A DNA stretch of 64,000 nt. Source: Microcoleus vaginatus HSN003 (lineage in GTDB: Bacteria > Cyanobacteriota > Cyanobacteriia > Cyanobacteriales > Microcoleaceae). The number at the start of each line of letters is the position of its first letter. Within the stretch, counting starts at the first letter, position 1. Below, one piece after another: positions 25,818 through 34,570 of the stretch. A program made the translations under genes and the position numbers. Where the stretch lies: contig NZ_CP031705.1 of the NCBI RefSeq assembly GCF_022701255.1, forward strand, positions 1,625,501-1,689,500, given 5' to 3'. Below the pieces are notes generated by a model that was not told where the DNA came from, did no database searches, and saw only the letters and a program-made list of their open reading frames with translations.

Positions 25818-26627
25818 AGGCTGGTGACTAATTGCTCCCTAACACTTTAACTGTTCCAGCCTGTAATTTCACTTATATCAATTCCGGTTGCACCGGAATT
25901 ATTGTTGACTGTTGACTTTTGGCTGTTGACGGGCGGGTCTAAAAACTGAATGGTTGAGTGTTAACTGTTGACTCGATTTTATTATTCCGATGCAACCGGA
26001 AACGACATTACGGGCGATCGAGGCTGTTTGCTTGTGCTCAAAACACCTCCCACACACCCACAAATCAGGAGCAAGCACGAGACTTATAGAATTTTAGATT
26101 TTAGATTTTAGATTTTAGGTTAAATAATTGGGAATGAATGATCAAGCTCGTGCTTTGGAGCTTCTCTACAGTGGCATTCTTTTTTTCAACTGGTATTACG
26201 CACTGTTAGCTGAGAATACCTCCGCCATTTTCTTGCTGTGGTGGGTTTCCTACCTCAACCAAACCTAATTCTTCCTTGAAAGCTCTTCGGTTCATCCGTT
26301 ACATCGGTTCAATCCCGTACATAATCGGCTGCCAAACATCCATCCCTTACATCTGTTAAATCTGCTACACCATCCCTTGCCGAACTTCTATTTAACAGGT
26401 ACGCGGAAAATCCCCCGCTTCTCCAAACGGATATAGCGAGGGGCGAGAATAGGTATTCTCGGAAAATATAAAGTGGTGGCAGTGGCTTTTGTCGAGCCAT
26501 TGCCATCTATAGAAGCCATACTGTTTTGGGCTCACAAAAAGATTTCCGAGCCAACTCTCTGCTTGCAGTCAATGCTTGAAGTCCAACCAACCAGTTCAAG
26601 CAAGAAGTCAAAGCAAGTCGTAAAGGC
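25818..26627. other. Long intergenic region made of short repeats
   Basis: It holds a perfect hairpin, AATTCCGGT-TGC-ACCGGAATT (25880-25900), related to sequence at 49938-49955. TTGACTG-type runs follow at 25903-25970, then (TTTTAGA)n at 26090-26118, and a GTGCTTTGGAGCTTC element near 26150 that recurs inverted near 2020 and 24470. Minus-strand frames of 60-80 codons across 26309-26746 have no protein character or overlap cyAbrB. I see no gene. Confidence 0.55.
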
Positions 26628-27020
26628 CTAAGATACTTCTTCTTCTTCTCGATCAATTTGGCGCAGGTGAATGTGCTTGCGTCCCAAAGAGATTTCAAAT
26701 TCATCTCCCGGCTGGAGTTCCATTTGTTTGGTGTAGGCAGCTCCAATCAGTAAGTTACCGTTAGATTGAACGCTAATCCGATAGCTGGCAGAGCGTCCAC
26801 CACGTCCATTGCCGTTTTGCTTCCCGTCTAGCTGAATGCCTTCTGCATCAATCAGCGCATTCAGGAATTTCATCATGTTGACCCGTTCTACGCCGTTCTT
26901 GGTAACGGTGTAGTAGCCACAGGCTCTAGCTTTTTCTTCCTTGGTAAGGTTCTCTAGGTCTTTGACCTTTTTGATCAGATCTTCGCCTTCAAGGGGTTCG
27001 ATATTTTTCTTTTTAGCCAT
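26628..27020 (-). CDS. cyAbrB-family transcriptional regulator
   Basis: The 130-residue protein is a cyanobacterial AbrB (CalA/cyAbrB type). A conserved N-terminal segment (LTKEEKARACGYYTVTKNG, then VERVNMMKFLNALIDAEG) is followed by a C-terminal AbrB-like DNA-binding region (SYRISVQSNGNLLIGAAYTK, then LQPGDEFEISLGRKHIHL). Members control carbon/nitrogen balance, hydrogenase and toxin genes in cyanobacteria. Sequence alone does not tell me whether it is the cyAbrB1 or the cyAbrB2 paralogue. It has a long A/T-rich 5' region (27021-27285) shared with the divergent Rrf2 gene. Confidence 0.9.
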   Translation of the reverse strand: MAKKKNIEPLEGEDLIKKVKDLENLTKEEKARACGYYTVTKNGVERVNMMKFLNALIDAEGIQLDGKQNGNGRGGRSASYRISVQSNGNLLIGAAYTKQMELQPGDEFEISLGRKHIHLRQIDREEEEVS

Positions 27021-27285
27021 TTACTGAGTCCTGAAATATTCAACTGGTGTACAGATTTTTTCTCGGTTGGTTTTTGGTTTGACCAAGAAACTTTAGCTTT
27101 ATAGCTGGTCGTAAAACCATATTACACCGATCGGCTCAATTGTTAACCACTATTATCTAAATATTTTTAACAACCTGGAGTCTTTCTTGAGGAGTAGCTG
27201 CAGCCGGTGCGAGCAATCTCTAAACTCGGTAGCATAAGCTATCAGCTATCAGCTAGCTGAATATTTGCCCCGCTCTTAAAATCCC

Positions 27286-27729
27286 ATGAAGTTAACCACA
27301 CGCGGACACTACAGTGTCAAAGCATTACTGGATCTAAGTTTGCAACCTCGCTATGGCCCGACATCGGTGAAATCGATAGCGAAGCGACAGGAGTTACCAG
27401 CTCCGTATCTAGAAAAATTGCTGATTGAAATGCGACGAGCCGGTTTAGTCCAATCCGTTCGGGGTTCTCAAGGAGGATATCAATTAGCCCGCCAGCCAGC
27501 TCAAATCTCTTTAGGACAAATCTTAGAGGCTGTAGGTGAAACTATTGAACCTTTACCTCGACATTTTCCAGACTCGACGCAAGCAGAGGACTGGGTAACG
27601 TTCAGTTTGTGGAACCGATTGCACAAAAAACTTGCCGAAGCGCTGTACAGTATTTCCCTCGAAGACTTATACTATGATGTCCGCAGTTGGCAAGCGGCTC
27701 TTGGGGAAGAAACTAGCTTTATCATTTAA
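27286..27729 (+). CDS. Rrf2-family regulator lacking Fe-S cysteines
   Basis: The 147-residue protein has the Rrf2 winged helix (MKLTTRGHYSVKALLDLSLQ, then VKSIAKRQELPAPYLEKLLI and VRGSQGGYQLARQP). IscR-type members ligate a [2Fe-2S] cluster through three cysteines after residue 90. This protein has no cysteine at all, so it must sense something else or act by protein contact. It is divergent from cyAbrB and 37 bp upstream of the GFA gene, so it may be co-transcribed with the latter. The start is unambiguous because MKLTTRGxY is the family N-terminus. Confidence 0.88.
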   Translation: MKLTTRGHYSVKALLDLSLQPRYGPTSVKSIAKRQELPAPYLEKLLIEMRRAGLVQSVRGSQGGYQLARQPAQISLGQILEAVGETIEPLPRHFPDSTQAEDWVTFSLWNRLHKKLAEALYSISLEDLYYDVRSWQAALGEETSFII

Positions 27730-27766
27730 ATGGTAAGTTCATTCATTCGATCGCCAGCAATCACAC

Positions 27767-28168
27767 ATGGACGCAAGACTTGTTACCTACTTTGGCGGCT
27801 GTCACTGCGGAGCTGTCCGCTTCCGTGTCGCCGTTGACAAACACGAAGCATCTGATTGCAACTGCTCTATCTGTAAAAAGAAAGGATTTTTGCACCTCAT
27901 TGTCCCGCCGGAACGTTTTACCTTGCTCAGCGGCGAAGATGTTTTGACAACCTATACATTTAATACAGGAACTGCTCAACATACTTTCTGCCGAATTTGC
28001 GGCATTCACTCGTTCTATCGCCCCCGATCGCATCCCAATCATTTCGATGTCAACGTCCGCTGTCTTGACGACGATGCTATCAAACACTTTGAGATCCTAC
28101 CCTTTGACGGTGTTAATTGGGAGGAGAACGTACACTTGCTGCGCGACGAAAGTAATCTCAGCATTTAG
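27767..28168 (+). CDS. GFA/CENP-V family zinc protein
   Basis: The 133-residue protein has the zinc-binding cysteine pattern of the GFA family: GGCHCGAVRF at 11-20, CNCSICKKKG near 32-41, and FCRICGIHSF near 75-84. Family members were named for glutathione-dependent formaldehyde activation, but most, including short cyanobacterial ones, have no proven activity. The length fits a single domain. It follows the Rrf2 gene closely on the same strand. Confidence 0.88.
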   Translation: MDARLVTYFGGCHCGAVRFRVAVDKHEASDCNCSICKKKGFLHLIVPPERFTLLSGEDVLTTYTFNTGTAQHTFCRICGIHSFYRPRSHPNHFDVNVRCLDDDAIKHFEILPFDGVNWEENVHLLRDESNLSI

Positions 28169-28513
28169 AGCAACCACGCCTGATGATGATGAGGTTTTGA
28201 ATTGCTCAAACCCTTGCCTTTATTGCTTCTCCCTTCTTCCTTCTACTATAAAATCGCCCCTCAAAAAATCAAAGTCCGCAAGGGTAGGAGGAGTTAAAAT
28301 CTGCTCGATCCGGCGATCGCTCCTGCTGTGACAATCAAGGAAGATGGTTCGGTGTCCCCGGATTCATCCGTGGAGTGAGAAAAAAGATCCTCGCACCCGA
28401 TCGCCAGCCCTCGGATTGATTGGTGGGGTCGCTTTCTTCAATTCTTTAATCTAAAATCTAAAATCTAAAATCTAAAATCGATTGATGGCCTATCAAGTTT
28501 GACACAATATATA
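28169..28513. other. Intergenic region with heptanucleotide repeats
   Basis: Four to five copies of TCTAAAA run at 28449-28480. No riboswitch or other structured RNA is evident ahead of cbiB, although that gene belongs to the cobalamin pathway. No coding sequence is supported. Confidence 0.55.
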
Positions 28514-29593
28514 ATGATGCCGGATGAATTTCCTGTTTTGATTTTAGCTGCGGTGTTGGATTATTCGATCGGCGATCCTTGGGGTTGGCCACATCCGGTG
28601 CAGGCGATGGGTTGGGCGATCGACCGCTATACTCGACTTGTCTTTAATATATGGAATAATCCCGCCCGCAAAATGCCTGAAGCAGGCGAGCATCCCGCAG
28701 GAGCTCGGCACAAACTGCTGCTACGATGTGCTGGTACAATACTAGCGATCGGGGTGATTCTAGGCAGTTATACTGTCAGTTGGTCGATCGTCCAAGCTGC
28801 TAGTTGGGTGCATCCTCTTCTCGGTATTGCCCTAGACACCATTTTGCTGGCAAGCTGTTTTGCAGGTCGCAGTTTGAGGGCGGCTGCGGAGGATGTGCTC
28901 GCACCTTTAAATGTTGGAGATTTAGTCAAGGCGCGAGAAAGGTTGAGCCTTTACGTCGGCCGGGATACCGAAAACTTATCCGAGCCAGAAATTCTGCGAG
29001 CATTGTTAGAAACTGTAACAGAGAATGCAGTCGATGGTGTGACAGCACCGCTATTTTATGCCTTACTTGGGTTCGGTCTGCCGCATCTATTATTAAGTGT
29101 TACCGGTTCGCCGATCGATCCTAACTCGATGTGGGCGAGTGCTATAGTCCCCTTGGCGCTCGCTTACAAAGCAGCCAGCACATTAGATTCTACGATCGGC
29201 TACAAAGAAGCGCCATACACAGATTTAGGATGGTTTAGCGCCAAACTAGAAGACGTGCTGACGTGGATTCCTTGCCGGCTAACAGTGATTACTTTAGCCG
29301 TTATATCTGGCAAACCAATTTACATTTGGCAGATTTGTCAGAGAGATGCTGTTAAAGATGCCAGTCCCAATTCCGGTTGGAGCGAGTGCGTTTACGCCGC
29401 CATCTTGGGAGTGCAACTAGGAGGTACCAATTCCTATCGCGGAGTTCTCAAACACAAACCGCTGTTAGGCGAGCCGGTTTACCCTATCACAGCGCAGTTA
29501 ATTTGCCAAGCATTGCAATTAACTCGGTATTGCTTTCTGATTTGGTTGGGACTATCATTGCTTTTTTATACCTTATTAGGTTTGAGCCGCTAA
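28514..29593 (+). CDS. cbiB: Adenosylcobinamide-phosphate synthase
   Basis: The protein of about 359 residues is CobD/CbiB, the membrane enzyme that attaches aminopropanol phosphate to adenosylcobyric acid in cobalamin synthesis. Seen features are LDYSIGDPWGWPHPVQAMGW at the N-terminus, SLYVGRDTENLSEPEILRAL, TVTENAVDGVTAPLFYALLG, and the C-terminal GAxxxQLGGxNSYxG motif (AILGVQLGGTNSYRG). At least four membrane helices are present. An in-frame TTG at 28499 precedes the two ATGs at 28514 and 28517; I take the first ATG. No other cob gene is nearby. Confidence 0.92.
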   Translation: MMPDEFPVLILAAVLDYSIGDPWGWPHPVQAMGWAIDRYTRLVFNIWNNPARKMPEAGEHPAGARHKLLLRCAGTILAIGVILGSYTVSWSIVQAASWVHPLLGIALDTILLASCFAGRSLRAAAEDVLAPLNVGDLVKARERLSLYVGRDTENLSEPEILRALLETVTENAVDGVTAPLFYALLGFGLPHLLLSVTGSPIDPNSMWASAIVPLALAYKAASTLDSTIGYKEAPYTDLGWFSAKLEDVLTWIPCRLTVITLAVISGKPIYIWQICQRDAVKDASPNSGWSECVYAAILGVQLGGTNSYRGVLKHKPLLGEPVYPITAQLICQALQLTRYCFLIWLGLSLLFYTLLGLSR

Positions 29594-29784
29594 CTGATGA
29601 CCTCACCCGAACAGTCCAGGAAGCATAAATAACGTATTTCTGTCATTGTTCGCCCTCAGCCAAGCAATCGCAGCATCTGCTTTTCATCGGTTTGGGGTAA
29701 GTCTGCAGCAGACAGAGAGCGGCCACAGACAAAAGCCAAAAAAAGTTTAGGCCTTTGTTCAAACCCCCAAATTCATCTGTAAAG

Positions 29785-29817
29785 TCAATCTAAAATCTAA
29801 AATCTAAAATCTAAAAT
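29785..29817. repeat. (TCTAAAA)n heptanucleotide repeat
   Basis: Four copies of TCTAAAA lie about 40 bp ahead of pyrR. Similar runs occur near 2070, 26090, 28450, 30396-30433 and 44705. They are the short tandem repeats common in filamentous cyanobacteria. Confidence 0.75.
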
Positions 29818-29859
29818 TGTTCGATCCGCCCACAGCCAACAATTAGCTCGCAGCCAACA

Positions 29860-30393
29860 ATGACTAAAATTATCCAAATTTTATCCCCTAATGAAGTGAG
29901 GCGCACTCTCACCCGCGTCGCTTCCCAGATTGTCGAAAAATCAGGGAATCCCTCGGAGTTAGTGCTGTTGGGCATTCATAGTAGAGGAGTGCCTTTAGCT
30001 CAAATTTTGGCGGATCAAATTGAAGTCCTCGAACAAGTCAAAGTACCCGTGGGCGCTTTGGATATTACCTTTTACCGAGATGACTTGGATCGAGTTGCGA
30101 TGCGGACACCGGCTAAAACAGAAATTCCTTTCGATTTGACGGGCAAAACTGTGGTGTTGGTAGATGACGTTATATATAAAGGCAGAACGAGTCGAGCGGC
30201 TTTGAATGCGGTAAATGATTACGGGCGGCCGGAGAAAATTTGGTTGGCGGTATTAGTCGATCGTGGCCACCGAGAAGTACCGATTCAGCCAGATTTTACG
30301 GGTAAAAAGTTGCCGACAGCAAAGGAAGAACAAGTTAAGGTTTACGTTCAAGAACTCGACGGGCGCGACGGAGTGGAGTTAATTAAGGGATAA
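29860..30393 (+). CDS. pyrR: PyrR bifunctional regulator / uracil phosphoribosyltransferase
   Basis: The 177-residue type I phosphoribosyltransferase has the PRPP loop [20 protein letters not shown] near residues 97-116 and the PyrR-typical [10 protein letters not shown] and [10 protein letters not shown] segments. PyrR of Gram-positive bacteria binds pyr mRNA and has weak UPRTase activity. In cyanobacteria the RNA-binding role is unproven. No pyr operon leader is seen here. A true upp gene lies 11 kb away at 41374, so this copy is probably not the main uracil salvage enzyme. Confidence 0.9.
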   Translation: MTKIIQILSPNEVRRTLTRVASQIVEKSGNPSELVLLGIHSRGVPLAQILADQIEVLEQVKVPVGALDITFYRDDLDRVAMRTPAKTEIPFDLTGKTVVLVDDVIYKGRTSRAALNAVNDYGRPEKIWLAVLVDRGHREVPIQPDFTGKKLPTAKEEQVKVYVQELDGRDGVELIKG

Positions 30394-30895
30394 TAGGATT
30401 TTAGATTTTAGATTTTAGATTTTAGATTTTAAATGGGGCAAAACTGAACTGTTGAGCTAAATTAGTATATTTTGGGCGCGCTAGGAGCAACGCCCTACAA
30501 AAAGATTGAGAGTTTGGGGCGCACGGGTGGCAATTCACCGGGTTGTTTCGCAGCAATACTTCGTTGTCGCCAGCAGAAACGTTAAAAAAAGCCGTTTTAT
30601 CATCAAAGTCGCAGCGGGAGCATCTCAATGAAAGCAGCCAAGCCCAAAATTGGAGTTAGGAGCCAGGAGCCAGGAGTCAGGAGGAAAGAGTCAGAAGGAA
30701 GGAGGAAGAAGAAGTGTTTTTACAAATATGAGATGCTCCCGTCGCAGCGGGCAGAAATCGGCTTTTTAGTGTCGTTACCGATTTTTGGCACCATAAACCA
30801 GCATTCTCCAAGAATATTGGCTTGAGCAACCAAGTATCTAGGAAGAAACGGGGTTTTTCGCGCGCGGAGCGCGGAGCGTCGTGATTGATTTTAAA
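30394..30895. repeat. Repeat-rich spacer
   Basis: From left to right it holds (TTTTAGA)n at 30396-30433, a GCTAGGAGCAACGCCCTAC element near 30480, a copy of the ACCGGGTT hairpin repeat at 30518-30600 (as at 42635-42730), and an AGGAGCCAGGAG/AAGGAGGAAG purine tract at 30658-30715. No gene is supported. The 65-codon plus frame at 30628 is the purine tract read as Lys/Glu/Arg. Confidence 0.65.
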
Positions 30896-30968
30896 TCGGC
30901 AGTGCAGGAGTTGAACCTGCCTGGGGCGAATTATGAGTTCGCTGCCTAAACCGCTCGGCCAACTGCCG
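30896..30968 (-). tRNA. tRNA with CAU anticodon, probably tRNA-Ile2
   Basis: The minus strand folds as a complete cloverleaf. The acceptor stem is CGGCAGT/ACTGCCG, the D arm GCCGAGCGGTTTAGGC, the anticodon stem GCGAA/TTCGC with loop CTCATAA (anticodon CAT), and the T arm GCAGG-TTCAACT-CCTGC. The discriminator is A. C1 pairs with G72, which argues against the initiator (C1-A72 mismatch). The ACTCATAAT context and GGCCGAGCGGTT D arm resemble chloroplast tRNA-Ile(CAU), in which C34 is converted to lysidine by TilS. An elongator tRNA-Met is the alternative. Confidence 0.85.
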
Positions 30969-31153
30969 TTAAGTCGATTTGTTCGACCTAACTGAAAATG
31001 AAGTATAACATAATTTCTCAGTCCGTGCTAGAACTAGAGAACAAAAATCAAGATCTTTAGATCTGCTGATTCCCCGATCGCCTGTTAGCCACTGTGCTGG
31101 AGCTGATCGACCGGACAAAGCAGTTTCTACGACTCGGCATAAACTTATAGGCA

Positions 31154-31843
31154 ATGGCAGTGAATTCGACGGTAGTGCTGACTCTAATTCTGCTCGCTCT
31201 AATGTTTGGAGCAGGCGTGACGAGTTCTGTTTGGGGATTTACTATAGGCCGCGAAGCCTTGCAAGGAACGACTCAACCCGATGTTCGTCCCAGCAACAAT
31301 GCTGGCAGCGGCAAGCCTGCAACTCCGGCTAGCAAAGACCAAGTGAAAATTTTGAAAGAAAAAGACATTCTCACAACCGTCAAAGCACGGGTAGAAGGTC
31401 GCGATCCCGAAAAAACGGCCGGGGCAAATACTAAAACAGATAAGCCAAGCTCTAAACCAGCCCCGGCCAAAAAACCCGCTGCACAAAATGTCAGCGCCAA
31501 GTTTCCCCTGAACAGTCGCGACGGGGGAATAACCCTGGAAGTAAGCGCGGCCAGTCAGCGCAACAATTCCATGCTGCTAGACGTGAGCATGAAAAATGAA
31601 GGCTCCCAAGCTGTGAGGTTTCTCTACAGTTTCTTGAACGTCACTGACGATCGTGGCCGGGCCCTGAGCGCGACTGCCGAGGATTTGCCGGCGGAACTAC
31701 CCCCCAACGGGCAGGTGTTTTACGGTACGGTGAGTATTCCCACAGCTTTGCTAGAAAATGCTAAGGAAGTTTCGTTGACGCTGACAGATTATCCCGGTCA
31801 AAAACTTCAGTTGCAAATATCTGGCATTCCAGTGGCGAAGTAA
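31154..31843 (+). CDS. Membrane-anchored conserved protein of unknown function
   Basis: The 229-residue protein has an N-terminal hydrophobic segment (about 7-28, VVLTLILLALMFGAGVTSSV) that serves as a signal anchor. A Lys/Pro/Ala-rich linker (about 85-115) and a C-terminal domain of about 110 residues follow, predicted to be beta-rich (ITLEVSAASQRNNSMLLDVS, then LPPNGQVFYGTVSIP). The C-terminal domain has the look of an immunoglobulin-like fold. I recognise no family. It is followed after 67 bp by the CNNM/CorC-type gene on the same strand, and the two may form an operon. Confidence 0.75.
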   Translation: MAVNSTVVLTLILLALMFGAGVTSSVWGFTIGREALQGTTQPDVRPSNNAGSGKPATPASKDQVKILKEKDILTTVKARVEGRDPEKTAGANTKTDKPSSKPAPAKKPAAQNVSAKFPLNSRDGGITLEVSAASQRNNSMLLDVSMKNEGSQAVRFLYSFLNVTDDRGRALSATAEDLPAELPPNGQVFYGTVSIPTALLENAKEVSLTLTDYPGQKLQLQISGIPVAK

Positions 31844-31910
31844 AACAAAAGGAGCAAAACCTCCAAAGTGATTCTCAGGTTTGATCGAGAAAGTTTTTTT
31901 AGGGAGCATT

Positions 31911-33389
31911 GTGTCACTTTTAGGGGCGAGAGTGCAGGAGATATCTGATTTACCCGCGATGAGTTTGACAGAGGTGCTGTCGCGGTTGCTGTCAGTGCTG
32001 TTGCTGATTGCGATTAATGCTTTTTTTGTGGCGGCTGAGTTTTCGATGGTGACGGTACGCCGATCGCGCATCAATCAGTTAGTGGAAGCTGGCGACGTTG
32101 CAGCTTTAACTGTGCAATCTTTGCAGCAAAGTATCGAGCGATTGCTCTCGACAATGCAGTTGGGAATCACTCTTTCTAGTTTAGCTCTGGGCTGGATTGG
32201 GGAAAGTACGATCGCCGTGCTAGTGCGAATGTCGATCGGCTATTTGCCACTGCCAATTTACATCAAGTCGGCGATCGCTCATTCTTTTAGCATATCAATA
32301 GTAACTTTTTTGTTGCTAGCTTACCTGCAAATCGTACTGGGCGAACTCTTTCCCAAATCTGTAGCCTTACTGTATTCCGAACAGTTAGCCAGAAGTTTAG
32401 GGCCTCCGAGTTTATTGATTGCCCGTTTGTTCAAGCCCTTTGTGTCGTTTCTCAATCAATCTACTCGATCGCTGTTGCGGTTTGCGGGCATCGAATACGA
32501 TCTAAGGCATCGGCCGGTTACTCCCGAAGAACTGCAATTAATTATAGCTACTTCCAGCGAATCCAGCGGCTTGGAAGCAGAAAAGCGAGAATTGCTCAAC
32601 AACGTGTTTGAATTTGGCGAAGTTTGGGTAGAAGAAGTAATGGTGCCGAGGCCTAGCATTGTCGCACTTCCCAAGACGGCAACCTTTCAAACTTTGCTGG
32701 ACGAAATGGCGATTTCTAACCACTCCCGCTATCCCGTGACGGGAGATTCTTTAGACGACATTATCGGTATTATTGGCTTCAAACAACTTGCAAAACCCCT
32801 AGCTGAAGGTTTGCTATCTCCCGACACGCCAATTGTAACTTGGATGGGTTCGGTGAGGTTTGTGCCGGAGATGATGCTGCTGGGGGAACTGCTGCCTTTG
32901 ATGCAGAGTTCGTCAGAAGAAATTGCGATCGTAGTCGATGAATTTGGTGGCATTTCCGGGTTAGTGACGCTGAGGGATTTGATAGCCGAAATTATCGGCC
33001 GCAGCTACGAGTCATCCGACAGCAAAGAAATTGCTTTGCAAGTATTGGACGATCGCACTTTTTTAGTGCAAGCGCAGTTAAATTTAGATGATGTGAATCA
33101 AATATTGAATGTGGATTTGCCAGTAACTGACGAATATCAGACAATCGGAGGTTTTCTGAGTTATCAGTTGCAAAGAATGCCGGCGGTGGGGGAAGTTTGG
33201 CGCGGCGAAAATGTGGAACTTACGGTTGTTTCTGTGTCCGGGCCGCGGTTGGATCAACTTCAAATTCACTTGTTGTCAGGGGCGGCGGGCGATCGAGCTT
33301 TAGATGAAGTTGCAGCAGCCGATGACGAAGTTGTGGGGAAAGGGCGAAAGAATAGCGGGTTGAGTAGTGTGGGAAAATTTTCTCATTAA
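31911..33389 (+). CDS. CNNM/CorC-type membrane protein (DUF21-CBS)
   Basis: The protein has about 492 residues. Three or four membrane helices of the DUF21 domain occupy the first 190 residues (LIAINAFFVAAEFSMVTVRR, then LSSLALGWIGESTIAVLV and VLGELFPKSVALL). A CBS pair (about 205-340, VMVPRPSIVALPKTATF, then IAIVVDEFGGISGLVTL) and a C-terminal CorC/HlyC transporter-associated domain follow. Proteins of this class export magnesium or cobalt ions or support their homeostasis. The GTG at 31911 with AGGGAG just upstream is my preferred start. A TTG at 31881 and an ATG at 31959 are alternatives. Confidence 0.88.
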   Translation: MSLLGARVQEISDLPAMSLTEVLSRLLSVLLLIAINAFFVAAEFSMVTVRRSRINQLVEAGDVAALTVQSLQQSIERLLSTMQLGITLSSLALGWIGESTIAVLVRMSIGYLPLPIYIKSAIAHSFSISIVTFLLLAYLQIVLGELFPKSVALLYSEQLARSLGPPSLLIARLFKPFVSFLNQSTRSLLRFAGIEYDLRHRPVTPEELQLIIATSSESSGLEAEKRELLNNVFEFGEVWVEEVMVPRPSIVALPKTATFQTLLDEMAISNHSRYPVTGDSLDDIIGIIGFKQLAKPLAEGLLSPDTPIVTWMGSVRFVPEMMLLGELLPLMQSSSEEIAIVVDEFGGISGLVTLRDLIAEIIGRSYESSDSKEIALQVLDDRTFLVQAQLNLDDVNQILNVDLPVTDEYQTIGGFLSYQLQRMPAVGEVWRGENVELTVVSVSGPRLDQLQIHLLSGAAGDRALDEVAAADDEVVGKGRKNSGLSSVGKFSH

Positions 33390-33529
33390 GATTTTGATGA
33401 AAAGGGCGATCAAAATAGCGCAACTTTTTATACCAAATCTGAGTTAGCAACCCCGTTTATTCTTTAGTCTCTTAGAGAGAAACGAGAGTTTAGGGAGGAG
33501 CAATTTCAACCGCCGACTCGGAATACTGT

Positions 33530-34204
33530 TTAAGCATAAGCCACCGGATCTTTCAGCCTCAATTCCTCAAAAGCTGCCAGCCGCAACCGACAAGAATCGC
33601 AAACGCCGCAGGCATTTTCCCCGCCTGCGTAGCAAGACCAAGTGTGCTCCCAAGGTACTCCTAATTTGTTGCCTAATTGAATAATTTCTGTCTTTTTAAG
33701 TTCGATCAAAGGTGTGATAATATTAATAGCATTTCCTTCTCGACCCTGCTTTGTTCCTAACCGAAATACTTCCTGCATGGCTTGGATGTAATCGAGGCGA
33801 CAGTCGGGATAGCCGGAATAATCTAAAGCGTTGACACCGATGTAAATGCGATCGGCTTCTAGAGTTTCGGCGTAGGCGAGGGCAAAGCTGAGAAAGATCG
33901 TATTTCTAGCAGGAACGTAGGTAATTGGGATGTTTTGAGACATTTCTCCCAGAGTGCGATCGATCGGCAATTCCATCTCATCATCCGTCAAAGCGGAACC
34001 GCCCCAAAGAGTTAAGTCAAAGTTTACTATCTGATGTGCCTTAACCGCTGCCGAAAGTGCGATCGCCCTTGCTGATTCCAACTCCCGCCGATGTCTTTGC
34101 TTGTAGTCAAAGGAAATAGCGTAACACTCGCAGCCGTCGGCTTTGGCTTGATACAAAACTGTTGAGGAATCTAGCCCTCCCGACAATAAAATAACTGCTT
34201 TCAC
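33530..34204 (-). CDS. queC: 7-cyano-7-deazaguanine synthase
   Basis: The 224-residue ATP-pyrophosphatase enzyme converts 7-carboxy-7-deazaguanine to preQ0 in queuosine synthesis. The P-loop VILLSGGLDSSTVLYQAK opens the protein. The C-terminal zinc site is complete (WSCYAGGENACGVCDSCRLR, four cysteines), and the substrate segment YIGVNALDYSGYPDCR is present. No preQ1 riboswitch is recognisable in the 5' region. No other que gene is adjacent. Confidence 0.95.
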   Translation of the reverse strand: MKAVILLSGGLDSSTVLYQAKADGCECYAISFDYKQRHRRELESARAIALSAAVKAHQIVNFDLTLWGGSALTDDEMELPIDRTLGEMSQNIPITYVPARNTIFLSFALAYAETLEADRIYIGVNALDYSGYPDCRLDYIQAMQEVFRLGTKQGREGNAINIITPLIELKKTEIIQLGNKLGVPWEHTWSCYAGGENACGVCDSCRLRLAAFEELRLKDPVAYA

Positions 34205-34570
34205 TTAAAACATCCTCACTAAAATTAGCTTTTATATTTATATCAAATTAGTGGGAAATTGACAAGATAGCAATGCTAAATGCTTGGTGAAAGATATTTT
34301 TTTTAACGAACCGCGAAGACGCGAAGGACGCGAAGGAAGAAAAGAGAAGGGACGTTGGTTGATAATCTATAGTGCGTGTTTAACTGGTTCCTAGGCTCTG
34401 CCTGGGAACCGATATCTAGAGGCTCTGCCTCGCATTACGGTCAGGAAAATTGGAGGCAGAGCCTCCAGATATACGTTACCAGGCAGAGCCTAGTAACGAG
34501 TAGAACGAAAATTCATCTTTTGTGGAACAGGCATCTTGCCTGTTCTTGATATTGGTGCAAAATGTCAGAT
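34205..34570. repeat. Intergenic region with two dispersed repeat families
   Basis: Positions 34385-34500 carry inverted copies of the GGCTCTGCCTGGGAAC family (also at 52890-52925 and 56985-57030). Positions 34503-34550 carry one AACAGGCATCTTGCCTGTT hairpin. A short A/T-rich dyad (CACTAAAATT...AATTAGTG) lies just upstream of queC. No gene is seen. Confidence 0.65.

Noticed and set aside
29860..30393. PyrR as part of the URC cluster
   Set aside because: It is 4 kb away behind unrelated genes; a dedicated upp lies with urc4.
30628..30825. 65-codon plus-strand frame rich in Glu/Lys/Arg
   Set aside because: It is a translated purine microsatellite.
34205..34300. preQ1 riboswitch ahead of queC
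   Set aside because: The short dyad there lacks the conserved preQ1 core.
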